From NCBI GenBank assembly GCA_017392525.1, contig JAFOVD010000006.1, positions 1 through 64,000 of the forward strand: 64,000 nt of DNA. Reading direction: 5' to 3'. Made by a program: the position numbers and the translations under genes. Shown here one piece after another: positions 51,123 through 61,678 of the stretch. Each line of letters opens with the position of its first letter. The stretch's first letter is position 1. The notes under the pieces are model-generated. The model was not told the DNA's origin. It saw nothing but the letters and a program-made list of their open reading frames with translations, and ran no database searches. This DNA is from Lachnospiraceae bacterium. GTDB taxonomy: Bacteria; Bacillota; Clostridia; Lachnospirales; Lachnospiraceae.

Positions 51123-52805
51123 TTAAGCGAAAATCGGTTTCAATGCAGCGGCCAAAGTATCTTTCTTAGCCTGTGCCTCTGCCAGATCTGCACCCTTTGT
51201 TGTAAAGTATGTCTTAATCTTAGGCTCTGTACCGGATGGACGAACTACAACAGTAGAACCGTCTTCCAAACCGTAAATCAAAACATTTGCCTTAGGAAGT
51301 CCAGTTTCTTCAGGCTTTGTATAATCTGTTACAGATGTAATAGCAATACCTGCAAATTCCTTTGGAGGATTTGCGCGGAAGTCATCCATAATACCAGCCA
51401 TCTTGTCCATTCCGGAAAGACCAGGGAATTCAAATGAATCAACCTGATTTAAATAACGTCCGTATTCCTTATAGATTTCTTCCAGTCTCTCCTTGATAGA
51501 AGAACCGATACTTCTGTAGTAAGCTGCCATCTCGCAGATTAACATGGAACCGATAACGGCATCCTTGTCACGTACATAAGGTCCTGCAAGATATCCGTAA
51601 GATTCTTCAAATCCAAAGATGAAACGGTCTACTTCGCCATTTGCCTCTAATCCTGCAATCTGATCGCCAATCCACTTAAAGCCTGTAAGTACAGAACGAA
51701 GCTCTACTCCATAATGTTCCGCCACCTTGTCTGCAAGTGGTGTGGAAACGATAGATTTAACCGCTACCGGATTCTTAGGCATAGTGCCCTTTTCCAGTCT
51801 TCCTGCACAGATGTAATCAAGAAGAAGCACACCCATTTCATTTCCGGAAACTAATTCATAGCTTCCATCCGGACACTTCATAGCAATACCAACACGGTCA
51901 GCATCAGGATCTGTAGCAAGCATCAAATCTGCTCCTTCCTTCTTGGCAAGTTCCAAACCAAGCTTCAATGCTTCGAAGATTTCCGGGTTTGGATAAGAAC
52001 ATGTTGTAAAATATCCATTTGGATATTCCTGCTCCGGAACAATGGTAATATCTGTGATTCCCATATCATTTAATACTCTTGTTACTGGTACGAGACCGGA
52101 ACCGTTTAATGGGGAATACACAAGCTTTAATCCTGCTGTCTTACAAAGACCCGGACGAACCTGACGGTCTTCGATTGCACTGTAAAATGCTTCCTTGCAA
52201 TCATCACCAACAAACTTAATCAGGCCCTTTTCTACACCCTCTGCAAATGAAATATAGTTCACACCTGTTAAAATATCTGTCTTCTGAATTTCATCATATA
52301 CAATTGCAGCAGCATCATCTGTCATCTGACATCCATCCGGACCATATGCTTTATATCCATTGTACTTTGCCGGGTTATGTGATGCTGTAACCATAACACC
52401 TGCATTACAGTTATAAAAACGTGTTGCAAAGCTAAGTGCAGGAACCGGCATCAACGCATCATAGATTCGTACATTGATTCCATTTGCTGCAAGTACGCCT
52501 GCTGCATTCTTTGCAAATACATCACTCTTGATACGGCTATCATAACTGATTGCCACTGTCTGGTTACCACCCTGTGTCTTAACCCAGTTTGCAAGACCCT
52601 GTGTAGCCTGGCGAACCACCCAGATATTCATGCGGTTTGTACCAGCTCCAAGTACGCCTCGAAGTCCGGCTGTTCCAAATTGTAATGAGACTGCAAAACG
52701 ATCCTTGATTTCCTCGTCATTACCCTCAATGCGAGCAAGTTCAGGATGCAAATCACTGTCTTCCAAGTCAGCTTCAAGCCAACGCTTGTATTCATCTACA
52801 TACAT
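51123..52805 (-). CDS. Phosphoglucomutase/phosphomannomutase
   Basis: About 560 residues from the ATG at 52805 (AAGGG upstream). Interconverts glucose 1- and 6-phosphate. TASHNPAKYNGYK near 140 holds the phosphoserine, ATDPDADRVG the metal loop, GFEESYG the sugar loop, and RPSGTEPKIKTYF the phosphate-binding end. The length matches the PgcA type of Firmicutes. It links glucose 6-phosphate to glycogen synthesis by GlgC/GlgD. Confidence 0.93.
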   Translation of the reverse strand: MYVDEYKRWLEADLEDSDLHPELARIEGNDEEIKDRFAVSLQFGTAGLRGVLGAGTNRMNIWVVRQATQGLANWVKTQGGNQTVAISYDSRIKSDVFAKNAAGVLAANGINVRIYDALMPVPALSFATRFYNCNAGVMVTASHNPAKYNGYKAYGPDGCQMTDDAAAIVYDEIQKTDILTGVNYISFAEGVEKGLIKFVGDDCKEAFYSAIEDRQVRPGLCKTAGLKLVYSPLNGSGLVPVTRVLNDMGITDITIVPEQEYPNGYFTTCSYPNPEIFEALKLGLELAKKEGADLMLATDPDADRVGIAMKCPDGSYELVSGNEMGVLLLDYICAGRLEKGTMPKNPVAVKSIVSTPLADKVAEHYGVELRSVLTGFKWIGDQIAGLEANGEVDRFIFGFEESYGYLAGPYVRDKDAVIGSMLICEMAAYYRSIGSSIKERLEEIYKEYGRYLNQVDSFEFPGLSGMDKMAGIMDDFRANPPKEFAGIAITSVTDYTKPEETGLPKANVLIYGLEDGSTVVVRPSGTEPKIKTYFTTKGADLAEAQAKKDTLAAALKPIFA

Positions 52806-52886
52806 ATTAATTACCCTTCTTTCCAAATCAAGTAGTTTCCTTCTACTTTAATATGGGCTTTAATAACCCCGACTATTTCAGTTAAA

Positions 52887-52915
52887 AGTATATGAAATTG
52901 ACAAACTTCTGTCAA
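52887..52915 (-). promoter_or_regulatory. Phosphoglucomutase promoter
   Basis: TTGACA (52910-52915), 17 nt, TATACT (52887-52892) on the minus strand, near consensus. The -35 is inside an inverted repeat ATTGACA / TGTCAAT (52897-52916), a possible operator. Confidence 0.7.
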
Positions 52916-52917
52916 TC

Positions 52918-52957
52918 AAAAAGAGTGCTCATTTCCGACGGAAATGAACACTCTTTT
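52918..52957. terminator. Terminator after the giant adhesin gene
   Basis: AAAAAGAGTG and CACTCTTTTT around an inner TCATTTCC / GGAAATGA stem, one mismatch. It starts right after the adhesin stop and lies just upstream of the phosphoglucomutase promoter. Confidence 0.9.
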
Positions 52958-52960
52958 TCT

Positions 52961-55900
52961 CTATTGAAACAGCTCTAAAATCTTAGAAAACCAGCTGTCA
53001 TCCCCGGTATGAGGTGACACTATCTGTTGTTCTGAATTTGATACAGAATCTGTGGATGCAGATGTCTTGGCATCCTCCTCTGTATATTCTTCTCGATAAC
53101 CTCCAACCAGAGTTGGAAGCTTCTCTTCTGCAGCTGTTTCTTCTTTCTTTGTTTTGTAATCAATCATCGTTACCTGCTGGATATAGTCTTCATTCGCAGC
53201 AAGCTTAACAGCTTCTACTTCGAATTCCACATCCTCCGCAATTACATAGCCATCCGGAGCACTCACTTCACGATAGATATATGTCTTACCGGCTGCAAGA
53301 ACACCAGTGATCAAATATCCGTCTTGACCATCGGATGTCCATGAGGCAACTACCTGATTTGTATCTTTGTCAATAACCTGAAGAGTCGCACCGGCCAAGT
53401 GCTCTCCGGCATCATTCAATTTATTGAACTCAACCTTTACACGTGGCTCATACCAGGTAACATTTCCATCAGGATCCATCTTGGCGGTTCCATCACCATT
53501 ATCCAGAACTTCAAATGATGTTCCGGTAACATTTCCATCGGAATCTGCCTCTCGATTCAGTCGAATCGTAATCGGATTTTTGGATACCTGATAACCATCC
53601 GGCTCATCAATTTCTCGAATCTGATACTCAACCCCCGCTACTAAACCTGAGAATGTAATCTTACCATCTGCATCTGTTGTAGCCTCTGCAATCTTAACCC
53701 AGTTATCATCTGAGGATGTTTTTGTATCCGTTAAAAATGAAAACAGATGAATAATAGCCGGTGCCCCTGCGAATCTGATTGCAGATGCATTGACTTCACT
53801 CTCACTTACTCCGATATAATCGCCAACAGCAGTAGACTCCTTCTTATAGAGTCCATAGACAGAACCGGCTAATACCTTGTCTGTATCATCCTTATCTGTC
53901 TTTGTCAGCACCACATCTCCTCTGTAAACATCGTTGATGATTGTGAGTTCATCTGATGTAGTGAGCTCAGTATCAGAACCGTCCGAGGTAAGTTCTGCCC
54001 ATGCGATTTCCTCCGGATTCTCTCCTACCTTAACTACATATGTCTTGGTATTCAGCTTAACATTTTCTCCATCTAAAATTCCGGATACCTGAATATAATA
54101 AACCTGATTCATGGTAAGTCCCTGAATCCAGGTACTTCCATCACCATTCTTGACATAGCGAAGTGCACCATCATCCTGGTCATTGATTTCCTCTGAAACC
54201 AGAGTTACCTGATTATCAGAATCTGAAGTCATATCCTGACTTGTCTTTGGCATATTAAGTACAGAATCATCTTCCAGCGTCAGTTCTCTGCTAAGCGCCC
54301 TATCCGTATATATCTTAATAGAAACGCCATCCAGTGATTCGGTTTTATCCGCATCTTCAGAAACGCTCTCATATGGTGTAATCAAAGTCTTGATATTGAG
54401 CTGTGTCTTGTAATCCTGCATCACAATCGTTGCAGCATCCTTTGGATCAACAGACTCAGATCTACCAAGAGTCTCCGCACTGTCATTAATCTCAATTGTA
54501 TTATCCGCATGAAGTGTAAATGCAATTGGATCTGCCGGTACATAGCCATCCGGTGTTTCCGTCTGTTTCAAAACATAATCACCCGGTAACAGGCCTTCTA
54601 CTTTGACATCCACTGCATTACCCTCAGCGTCTGTCTGTGTTGTATAAACCGTTTCATCTACCGGCGTATCGGAAATTTCTCCATCTCTTTCTTCAAAGAT
54701 TGCCAGAGTACCATCCGAGAGTCCCTTGGACTGTGTATCCGTAAGTTCTAAGAAAAACAAGGTCTTTCGAGCCTTCATCTTAATTGTCTTCGAATCCTTC
54801 TTCGAAACCTTGGTACTGTTATAAGATCCATCTATCAATTCCATTGTTCCATCCTCAGACACATGGAAACGATACGATTCAATCACATTATAATGATTCT
54901 CAGGATCAACAGCCTTTACTGTATAATCATTTCCTACAATAAAGGTATTTTCTACCTTGATATGACCGTCACTATCTGTTTTATAAGTCTTCTCCGTAAT
55001 CTGATTTCCATCAGAATCCTTGAGATTCATAGGTCCTAAAATAGTTACGTCAATATCACCAAGTGGCTCCGTCTCTTCTGTTCCATCATTCTCAGATAAT
55101 ACGCCAATCAATTCAAATGAAAGATCTGTCACTTCATCAGAGACTTCACTGCTCACCGATAACACATCCTCTTTGATTTCATACGCACCATGCATCTGTC
55201 TATCTAATGTATAACCGTCCGGCGCCTTGGTTTCCTTCACATAATATGTTCCCCAATCCAAATCAGAGAATGTGACGCTACCGCTATATACATTTTGGGA
55301 ATCCATGACTGCATTGGAGACTGTCAATGAATATTTCTCGCCATCTACTTTGACTGGCTTATACTCCTCTGCCTCGTCATCGTACTGATAGAGGGTATAC
55401 TCTGCACCATCCACAGTTGTTCCCTTACCAGTCTTGGTAATAGTTATGGAACCGGAAATTCTTCGATTTTTCGCTGTAAGCTCGATTTTCTCTCCATCAT
55501 TATCCGCATCAACTGTGAAAGCATAATGATTATCTTCTGAAATAATCAGATAAGAATTCGGAGCTTCTACTTCTTCGAAGTAATAATTGCCCCTCTTTAA
55601 TGATTCCACAGTAATTGTACCGTCATCACCGGTCTCATAGCTTCCAATCAATAAATCAGTGTCTGTATCAGCAGTCTCACCCACCATCTGATATAAATTG
55701 AACTTCGCACCCTTCAGCTTCTTTTCCGTTCTTGTTTCATCAACTTTTGTCAATGTCACATCCGCGAAAATCTTCTTATTATGCAATGTAACTTTATTAT
55801 CTTCACAGGTTGCCGAAAGTACATCCGATGTATCGGAATCCGTCACGGTGATTACACCGTTTTCCTTTACCTTAAGTGTGATTTCATTGCCTGCTGCACT

Positions 55901-58900
55901 GAGATAATCATCTGGTGTCTCCGTCTCTGTAATAGTATAAGTTCCGCCGGTTGTAAGTACGCCCTTTAACTCCTTACCAACAGAAACTCCATTTGCAACA
56001 TCACTTGTCCACGTAAGATTTCCATTCTCATCCACTGTGATGTCCGATGTACAAGCTTCCGTAACAATCTTTGCATCACCCACCGGTGAAAGTGTAAATC
56101 TGGCTCCCTCTACCGGTTCGTTATTCTGATCTACCTTATAGAAAGTTACTGATGTCACATCATTTGTAAATGTTTCTGTCGCCACAGAATCCTTATTTGG
56201 AATATCCCTCACTAAAACATCAAAGGCATCTATTTCATGTGGATTGTTATCTACAATATATCCATCCGATACCGATACCTGTTGGATTTGATATTTCTTC
56301 TGCCATGTCAGTGTATTGCCATCGTTATCTTCTGAGAAAGTCTTCTCGTTTTCGCCAGGCAGAAGTGTAACATTTCCTATCTCTGTCTTATCTCCATCGG
56401 TCACATCATAGATCTTATACGAAGATCCGATGCCACCATCCTTAATAACAATGGAGACTGGAACCGGCGTATTGGTAAGGTATGAATTTTCTCCATCCTT
56501 AACTACCACCGTCTTATTTTTACCCGTTGTTTTATCAATATCATCCTCAGTTACCGAAACAGTATATACCGCATCATCCAGTATATAATTCGTCAGTGCC
56601 TGACTTTCCTTAAGATAATAGGTTCCTTCCGATAAGTTCTTAATGGTAAAAGTTCCATCTGCGCCGGTTTTATAAGATGCATACTTATCTGTAAGACCCG
56701 CATCTTTATATAAATCATATGTTACATCCGAAAGCGGAACAGCCGTTCCATCGCTCTCTTTCAACGAACTCTGTTTACGTACCTGAACATCCGCCTGAAT
56801 TTTCAAATTCTTGATTGTAATATCTGTTCCGGTTGCAGATACTGTCATCACCTGATCATCTTTCTTAGATGCAGATGCCGTAATGGTACCATTGTTTCCA
56901 ACCGATACTTTGACGTAATATGCCTCCTCATTCGCCGGCACATATCCATCTACTGTATTTGTTTCATAGATTCGATATGTATGACCTGAAAGGAGCTGTC
57001 CTGTAATATTCCATGCCGCATCGCCTGTTGTGTATGTTAATTCCTTCTCTTCCAGGATATTTCCTGTTGGAATTCCATTGGAATCAAGTTCTGCAAATCC
57101 ATAGTTTCCAGTAGTTGCTTCATCCACAATCTTTAAGTTGATTCCTGTAATCAGATCTCCATTTTGATCCTTCTTCTGTACGGAAAGCTTTGTTAACGGC
57201 TCTGAAACCGTAATTTTATTTCCGGCACATGTCACATTGGAAGTTGTTCCATCCAATACCACTTTGCCACTGTTCTTTCCTATGGAGAAAGTGAAATTCT
57301 TAACTTTTCCATAACCATATGGAATGCTCTCTGCTGATTCTGAAACCGTATACTTAACTCCGGTCTTCAATGAGCCAATCAGTGTGCCCAGAATTCCGTC
57401 TGTTGTGCTCTCACTACCATTCAGAGTGATTTCCGTCTTATCACTATTCGGGCCAACAAATGTCTCTCCATCATCAACCGGCTTAATAGTAAATGATACA
57501 TTGGAGAAATCATTTAAGTTTCCATTTTCTCTGGTCTTAACAATTTGAACCTCTGTCTGTGAATCTGTAACAGTGTTCAGATCTGTATTCTGCGAGGTAA
57601 GGGTCTCATAAGAAGAAAATGCTGTATTAGATACATCTTCCGGCTTATATGTAGTCTCGCCATTGGCATCCACGCGGAATACCACAGTTTTATCGCTTAA
57701 AAGGAATCCATCCGGAGCAGTCTTTTCCTGGAAATAATACGTTCCCCATGGTAAATCCTTAATGGTAAGTGTACTCTTGCCATTGTCCCCGGCTGAAGTC
57801 TGCGTAGATTCTGTCGTTGTCATAACCGTATCTTCGCTTGTAGAACTGTCGGAAACTGCACCGGTATATTTATATGTCCCATCCGCTTCCTTGCTTACCG
57901 TTATCAGTTTTTTGTATGTTCCGTTCTGACTGGTTTCCATCTGCGGATATACATACAATCTGAATTCAGAAGTTAAACCGGTGACATCCTGACCATCTGC
58001 ATCATACACAAATTCTTTGGTAAGTGTTGCTGTACCCAAAGTACTTTCATCGGTCTTTCGCGTATCTGTAAAATACGACCCTTCCGGTGTACCGGTCTGT
58101 GAATCCGCATTATATACAATCGGTGTCATGGAGCATCGACCGGGTCTCTCTGTCTTATAAGGTCCATATACCGTTTCTGTATCTACCTGATAATAAGAGA
58201 TATCATTGGCGGTTACCTCTTGACCATCTTCCAATGCTGTACTCTGAAGCTCCTTCACATAATAAGTAGCCGGCGTATCAACAGTACCATCCTCATAACG
58301 ATTTGCCATCAACGTCAATTCACCATTGGAATCTGTAAATCCTTCTGCGACCAGTTTTGTACATTCTGCATCAGAATACAATCCATAATGCGCACCCACT
58401 ACCGGAATTGTATTTACGCTGGTAGAAAGAGAATCATATTTCTTTAACTGGTAGAGAACCATTGGATATCCATCACCCCAGCTAAATGCATTTGTTTTTA
58501 CTGAAGCACTACCACTGCATGAAGCGTCTCCACTGCCATAGATATAACTGTTTTCATATGTTTCTCCGGTTGACTCATTGATTGCCGTCGTATACTGAAG
58601 TACCAAGGACTCCGTATCCAGTTTTCCATCAGCAGAAGATGTAGGAAGCGAAATATTTATAACAGTTTTTCCATTTCGATTTACCGTAATGGTATAAGCA
58701 AACTGATCCTCTCCTGCAGTTCCATTCTCAACTCCGGTAAATTCGTTATCTTTATCTGCTGTAATTACACTACTCTGACCACTATGCTTACCCTTATAAA
58801 GCTTGATGGAATCTCTCTTCAGAGTAATACCGGCAGGAATCGTATCTATAATTGTCTGGCTGCTTCCTGTCTCAGTAAAGGCATTATTAATCTTGATACT

Positions 58901-61636
58901 CCAATAAATATTGGCCTCCGTATCTGCTGTGCTTCCTTGTTTTCCTTCTTTATATACAACCTGGCTTTCCATCACCTGACCGTCAGAGAGTCCAACTACC
59001 TGCTTCTGTATGTTTCCGGAATCAGTCTTCAATTCTGCAGCAGTTAAAGAAACTGTATTATCCGCAAATACGACCAGCTGCTTATTATTCTGAAGTCTCA
59101 TGGCAGCCTTACCCTCATCAGTAAGCTTCATATAAATATGAAGAACAGCTGATTCAGATAGCGCATCTGTTTCATAGGAAACAATTCTGTTTTCACCATT
59201 TGTATTGATATCAAGTGTCTTCTTTTCATCTCCAACCTTGATATACGAAGCATAATCTCCCGATGCTTCATTTCCCATAAGCGTAAACCATGAAGAGTCA
59301 ACTTTTGATGCACCATCAGAAGAATATTCTCCATCCATGTCTGCTGTTTCATTCACTATATACTTCAGACAGTTTGTCAAATCATCCTGGATCTTCACAT
59401 TGGTTAACGACATCTGATTCTTATTTACCGTAATGGTAAAGTGGAAATATGCATCATTATTAGTGTCGTCATAAACCGTCTCCACCTTTTTGCTCAGAAG
59501 TTGATTCTGAAGTGTCTGCTTCGCTTCCTTGGAAGTATAAGAATACGTAGTAGCCTCTGCGGTATCTGTAGCTGCAGAGCTTACTTCAATAGTTCCCTTC
59601 TGACTATAGGTATGTTTCTCATCATCCTTGTAATAAGAGTCTCCTACTGTCTCATAGTGAATTGTAAAATCACTTAATGTAAATGTTTCATCTCTATTTG
59701 CAGTTTCTGTTGCATCAAGCAAATTCTGCTTTGTAATGGTAATAGTCTTTGTATCCGCATCATAGCTATAATACTGAGAACTCAGTGTTTTATTATTTCC
59801 ATAGGTGATATATGGAACTTCACTTGTTAAGCTCTGATCCTCTCCTACAAACAACTTAATCTTTGCTGTATCAAATCCTGATTTTGAAGATGGCTTCGCA
59901 ATCCACTTCAACAAACCTGTCTTTGTATCCGGCTCACCATCTGCCTCCACTGTAAGATATGCAGAAACAAATACCGCACGTACTGTGGTATCCTCATATT
60001 CAATGTAAGTTCCACCGGTTCCGCCTGATGGATAGGAAACGCTGACTGTGGCCTGGTTATCAATGATATTCTTTTCTCCACCGTCTGCCACATCTGTAGA
60101 AGAGGTACCATCCTCACTTTCACTTGTCAGTTCTCCTGATTTTGAAAAATCAGAAGCAACCTTTGTACGAAAAACAATTGTGTACTGATCCCGGAAATCA
60201 TTTCCAAAATGAATCTTTACATTCTGTTTATTGCTGACACTGTTTCCTTCTGCGTCTGTTGCATCATATGCATCTGTATAATAGACATTGATACCTTCAA
60301 GTACCTGCTTATTATCTTCCCCGGTACCACTTAAAACCACTGACGCCCCCTGTGTATCATCGGAAATATGAATTCCATATGACTCATCTACAGTAAGTCC
60401 CTCCATCAGTGTATCCTTAACAATCGCATTCCAGACACGATGATTCTCCTCATTCAGAATCAATGTCCACTCCATCGTGTTACCATCAATCTGTTTTGCT
60501 GATTTCTGTACCGTTGTCACACTGACAGTAGCTGTCGCAGTATCTTCATTATCTGTTGCAGATGTGTCTACTGTGTCGCCGCTAATAGTTACGTGATTTG
60601 ACACCTCTATCGCTGTTTCTCCATTTGCCTTGGCAGCTGTTGCCTGCTTAATCAAATCGTCAGTGTATACTGTCTGAAAAGCAATTGTTGCCGGTGCAAC
60701 AGCTGTTGTATCACTTGGAAATGTATACGATACCGTATATTCATCACTGTCCTCATTTTTAGAAAGATTCATCTCTATGGATTCACCATTCAGTGTTGCA
60801 CCACCAGCAGCATAATAAGCCATTTCTGATGCACTGAATGTATCTGTAACCGTTACGCCTGCCAGACTTGTGCCATATACCTTGGAATCAGAACCAACCG
60901 TAATTGTCCAATCAGCTCCGTTTATATCTGTATTTTCCTTACCTTCCTTTTTTACACCGGAAACCTTGTCATTCTTAGCCGGAATAGAAATCGACGCGCT
61001 GATTCCCCCCGGTAGTCCGCTAAAAAGTGCTAATGTCTTTTCTGATGTAAATACAGATTCATCTGTAATCTCATACTTTAATCCAAATTCACCAACCAGA
61101 TTTGTGTAGTATTCTTCCTTTGGTACCGCTGTACTAAATACCATCTTAAGAACTTTATTATCGCTACTTCTTTCGAATGTTGCGATAACGCCACTACCCT
61201 GTCTTGGAGTAATGTCTGCCGGTGTTTCTGCAAAAGCCATACCTTCCGGCGCTTCAAATACAATATAATCTCCGGCTTCCAAATCACGAATATCCGGGTC
61301 TGCAATACTGAACTTAAAATTCACAAACAGGTATTTCAAACTGTTAAATGATACGCCTTCCGGAATCTTATAAATTCCGTCAGTTGCATCCGAGCTACTT
61401 AATTTAATCTGCGTATCCTCATCCGTTTTTGTCGAATAAGCAATTCCCGCTTTACTGTCTGACTCTGCCAATGACATAGTCAGATCCTCACGTTTCACTT
61501 TATTGCTTCCATCTGAAGCCTCTGTTGTCAAATCCATCCCCTCTGCATGAACATGACTCATTCCCAATATCTCTGTTGGGAGAGAAGTAACCAGCAGAAG
61601 ACAGATTAGAACAAAACTTACAACTCTCTTGTTCAT
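52961..61636 (-). CDS. Giant CnaB-repeat surface adhesin (2,891 residues)
   Basis: Signal peptide (MNKRVVSFVLICLLLVTSLP). About residues 50-1060 contain four or five adhesin-type beta domains (for example NGADWTITVGSDSKVYGTS, TMEWTLILNEENH, IYWSIKINNAF). About residues 1070-2820 hold around 14 CnaB/SpaA-like domains, many starting KxD or KT and ending ExxAPDGY, the type that forms Lys-Asn isopeptide bonds. The end is SPHTGDDSWFSKILELFQ. SPHTG fits the (S/P)PxTG motif of clostridial sortase B, but no hydrophobic helix or basic tail follows. The sortase gene is 42 bp upstream. Likely wall-anchored adhesin. Confidence 0.9.
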   Translation of the reverse strand: MNKRVVSFVLICLLLVTSLPTEILGMSHVHAEGMDLTTEASDGSNKVKREDLTMSLAESDSKAGIAYSTKTDEDTQIKLSSSDATDGIYKIPEGVSFNSLKYLFVNFKFSIADPDIRDLEAGDYIVFEAPEGMAFAETPADITPRQGSGVIATFERSSDNKVLKMVFSTAVPKEEYYTNLVGEFGLKYEITDESVFTSEKTLALFSGLPGGISASISIPAKNDKVSGVKKEGKENTDINGADWTITVGSDSKVYGTSLAGVTVTDTFSASEMAYYAAGGATLNGESIEMNLSKNEDSDEYTVSYTFPSDTTAVAPATIAFQTVYTDDLIKQATAAKANGETAIEVSNHVTISGDTVDTSATDNEDTATATVSVTTVQKSAKQIDGNTMEWTLILNEENHRVWNAIVKDTLMEGLTVDESYGIHISDDTQGASVVLSGTGEDNKQVLEGINVYYTDAYDATDAEGNSVSNKQNVKIHFGNDFRDQYTIVFRTKVASDFSKSGELTSESEDGTSSTDVADGGEKNIIDNQATVSVSYPSGGTGGTYIEYEDTTVRAVFVSAYLTVEADGEPDTKTGLLKWIAKPSSKSGFDTAKIKLFVGEDQSLTSEVPYITYGNNKTLSSQYYSYDADTKTITITKQNLLDATETANRDETFTLSDFTIHYETVGDSYYKDDEKHTYSQKGTIEVSSAATDTAEATTYSYTSKEAKQTLQNQLLSKKVETVYDDTNNDAYFHFTITVNKNQMSLTNVKIQDDLTNCLKYIVNETADMDGEYSSDGASKVDSSWFTLMGNEASGDYASYIKVGDEKKTLDINTNGENRIVSYETDALSESAVLHIYMKLTDEGKAAMRLQNNKQLVVFADNTVSLTAAELKTDSGNIQKQVVGLSDGQVMESQVVYKEGKQGSTADTEANIYWSIKINNAFTETGSSQTIIDTIPAGITLKRDSIKLYKGKHSGQSSVITADKDNEFTGVENGTAGEDQFAYTITVNRNGKTVINISLPTSSADGKLDTESLVLQYTTAINESTGETYENSYIYGSGDASCSGSASVKTNAFSWGDGYPMVLYQLKKYDSLSTSVNTIPVVGAHYGLYSDAECTKLVAEGFTDSNGELTLMANRYEDGTVDTPATYYVKELQSTALEDGQEVTANDISYYQVDTETVYGPYKTERPGRCSMTPIVYNADSQTGTPEGSYFTDTRKTDESTLGTATLTKEFVYDADGQDVTGLTSEFRLYVYPQMETSQNGTYKKLITVSKEADGTYKYTGAVSDSSTSEDTVMTTTESTQTSAGDNGKSTLTIKDLPWGTYYFQEKTAPDGFLLSDKTVVFRVDANGETTYKPEDVSNTAFSSYETLTSQNTDLNTVTDSQTEVQIVKTRENGNLNDFSNVSFTIKPVDDGETFVGPNSDKTEITLNGSESTTDGILGTLIGSLKTGVKYTVSESAESIPYGYGKVKNFTFSIGKNSGKVVLDGTTSNVTCAGNKITVSEPLTKLSVQKKDQNGDLITGINLKIVDEATTGNYGFAELDSNGIPTGNILEEKELTYTTGDAAWNITGQLLSGHTYRIYETNTVDGYVPANEEAYYVKVSVGNNGTITASASKKDDQVMTVSATGTDITIKNLKIQADVQVRKQSSLKESDGTAVPLSDVTYDLYKDAGLTDKYASYKTGADGTFTIKNLSEGTYYLKESQALTNYILDDAVYTVSVTEDDIDKTTGKNKTVVVKDGENSYLTNTPVPVSIVIKDGGIGSSYKIYDVTDGDKTEIGNVTLLPGENEKTFSEDNDGNTLTWQKKYQIQQVSVSDGYIVDNNPHEIDAFDVLVRDIPNKDSVATETFTNDVTSVTFYKVDQNNEPVEGARFTLSPVGDAKIVTEACTSDITVDENGNLTWTSDVANGVSVGKELKGVLTTGGTYTITETETPDDYLSAAGNEITLKVKENGVITVTDSDTSDVLSATCEDNKVTLHNKKIFADVTLTKVDETRTEKKLKGAKFNLYQMVGETADTDTDLLIGSYETGDDGTITVESLKRGNYYFEEVEAPNSYLIISEDNHYAFTVDADNDGEKIELTAKNRRISGSITITKTGKGTTVDGAEYTLYQYDDEAEEYKPVKVDGEKYSLTVSNAVMDSQNVYSGSVTFSDLDWGTYYVKETKAPDGYTLDRQMHGAYEIKEDVLSVSSEVSDEVTDLSFELIGVLSENDGTEETEPLGDIDVTILGPMNLKDSDGNQITEKTYKTDSDGHIKVENTFIVGNDYTVKAVDPENHYNVIESYRFHVSEDGTMELIDGSYNSTKVSKKDSKTIKMKARKTLFFLELTDTQSKGLSDGTLAIFEERDGEISDTPVDETVYTTQTDAEGNAVDVKVEGLLPGDYVLKQTETPDGYVPADPIAFTLHADNTIEINDSAETLGRSESVDPKDAATIVMQDYKTQLNIKTLITPYESVSEDADKTESLDGVSIKIYTDRALSRELTLEDDSVLNMPKTSQDMTSDSDNQVTLVSEEINDQDDGALRYVKNGDGSTWIQGLTMNQVYYIQVSGILDGENVKLNTKTYVVKVGENPEEIAWAELTSDGSDTELTTSDELTIINDVYRGDVVLTKTDKDDTDKVLAGSVYGLYKKESTAVGDYIGVSESEVNASAIRFAGAPAIIHLFSFLTDTKTSSDDNWVKIAEATTDADGKITFSGLVAGVEYQIREIDEPDGYQVSKNPITIRLNREADSDGNVTGTSFEVLDNGDGTAKMDPDGNVTWYEPRVKVEFNKLNDAGEHLAGATLQVIDKDTNQVVASWTSDGQDGYLITGVLAAGKTYIYREVSAPDGYVIAEDVEFEVEAVKLAANEDYIQQVTMIDYKTKKEETAAEEKLPTLVGGYREEYTEEDAKTSASTDSVSNSEQQIVSPHTGDDSWFSKILELFQ

Positions 61637-61678
61637 ACTGTTTCAACTTCCTTATCCATAAAATCTATAACCAAACCT

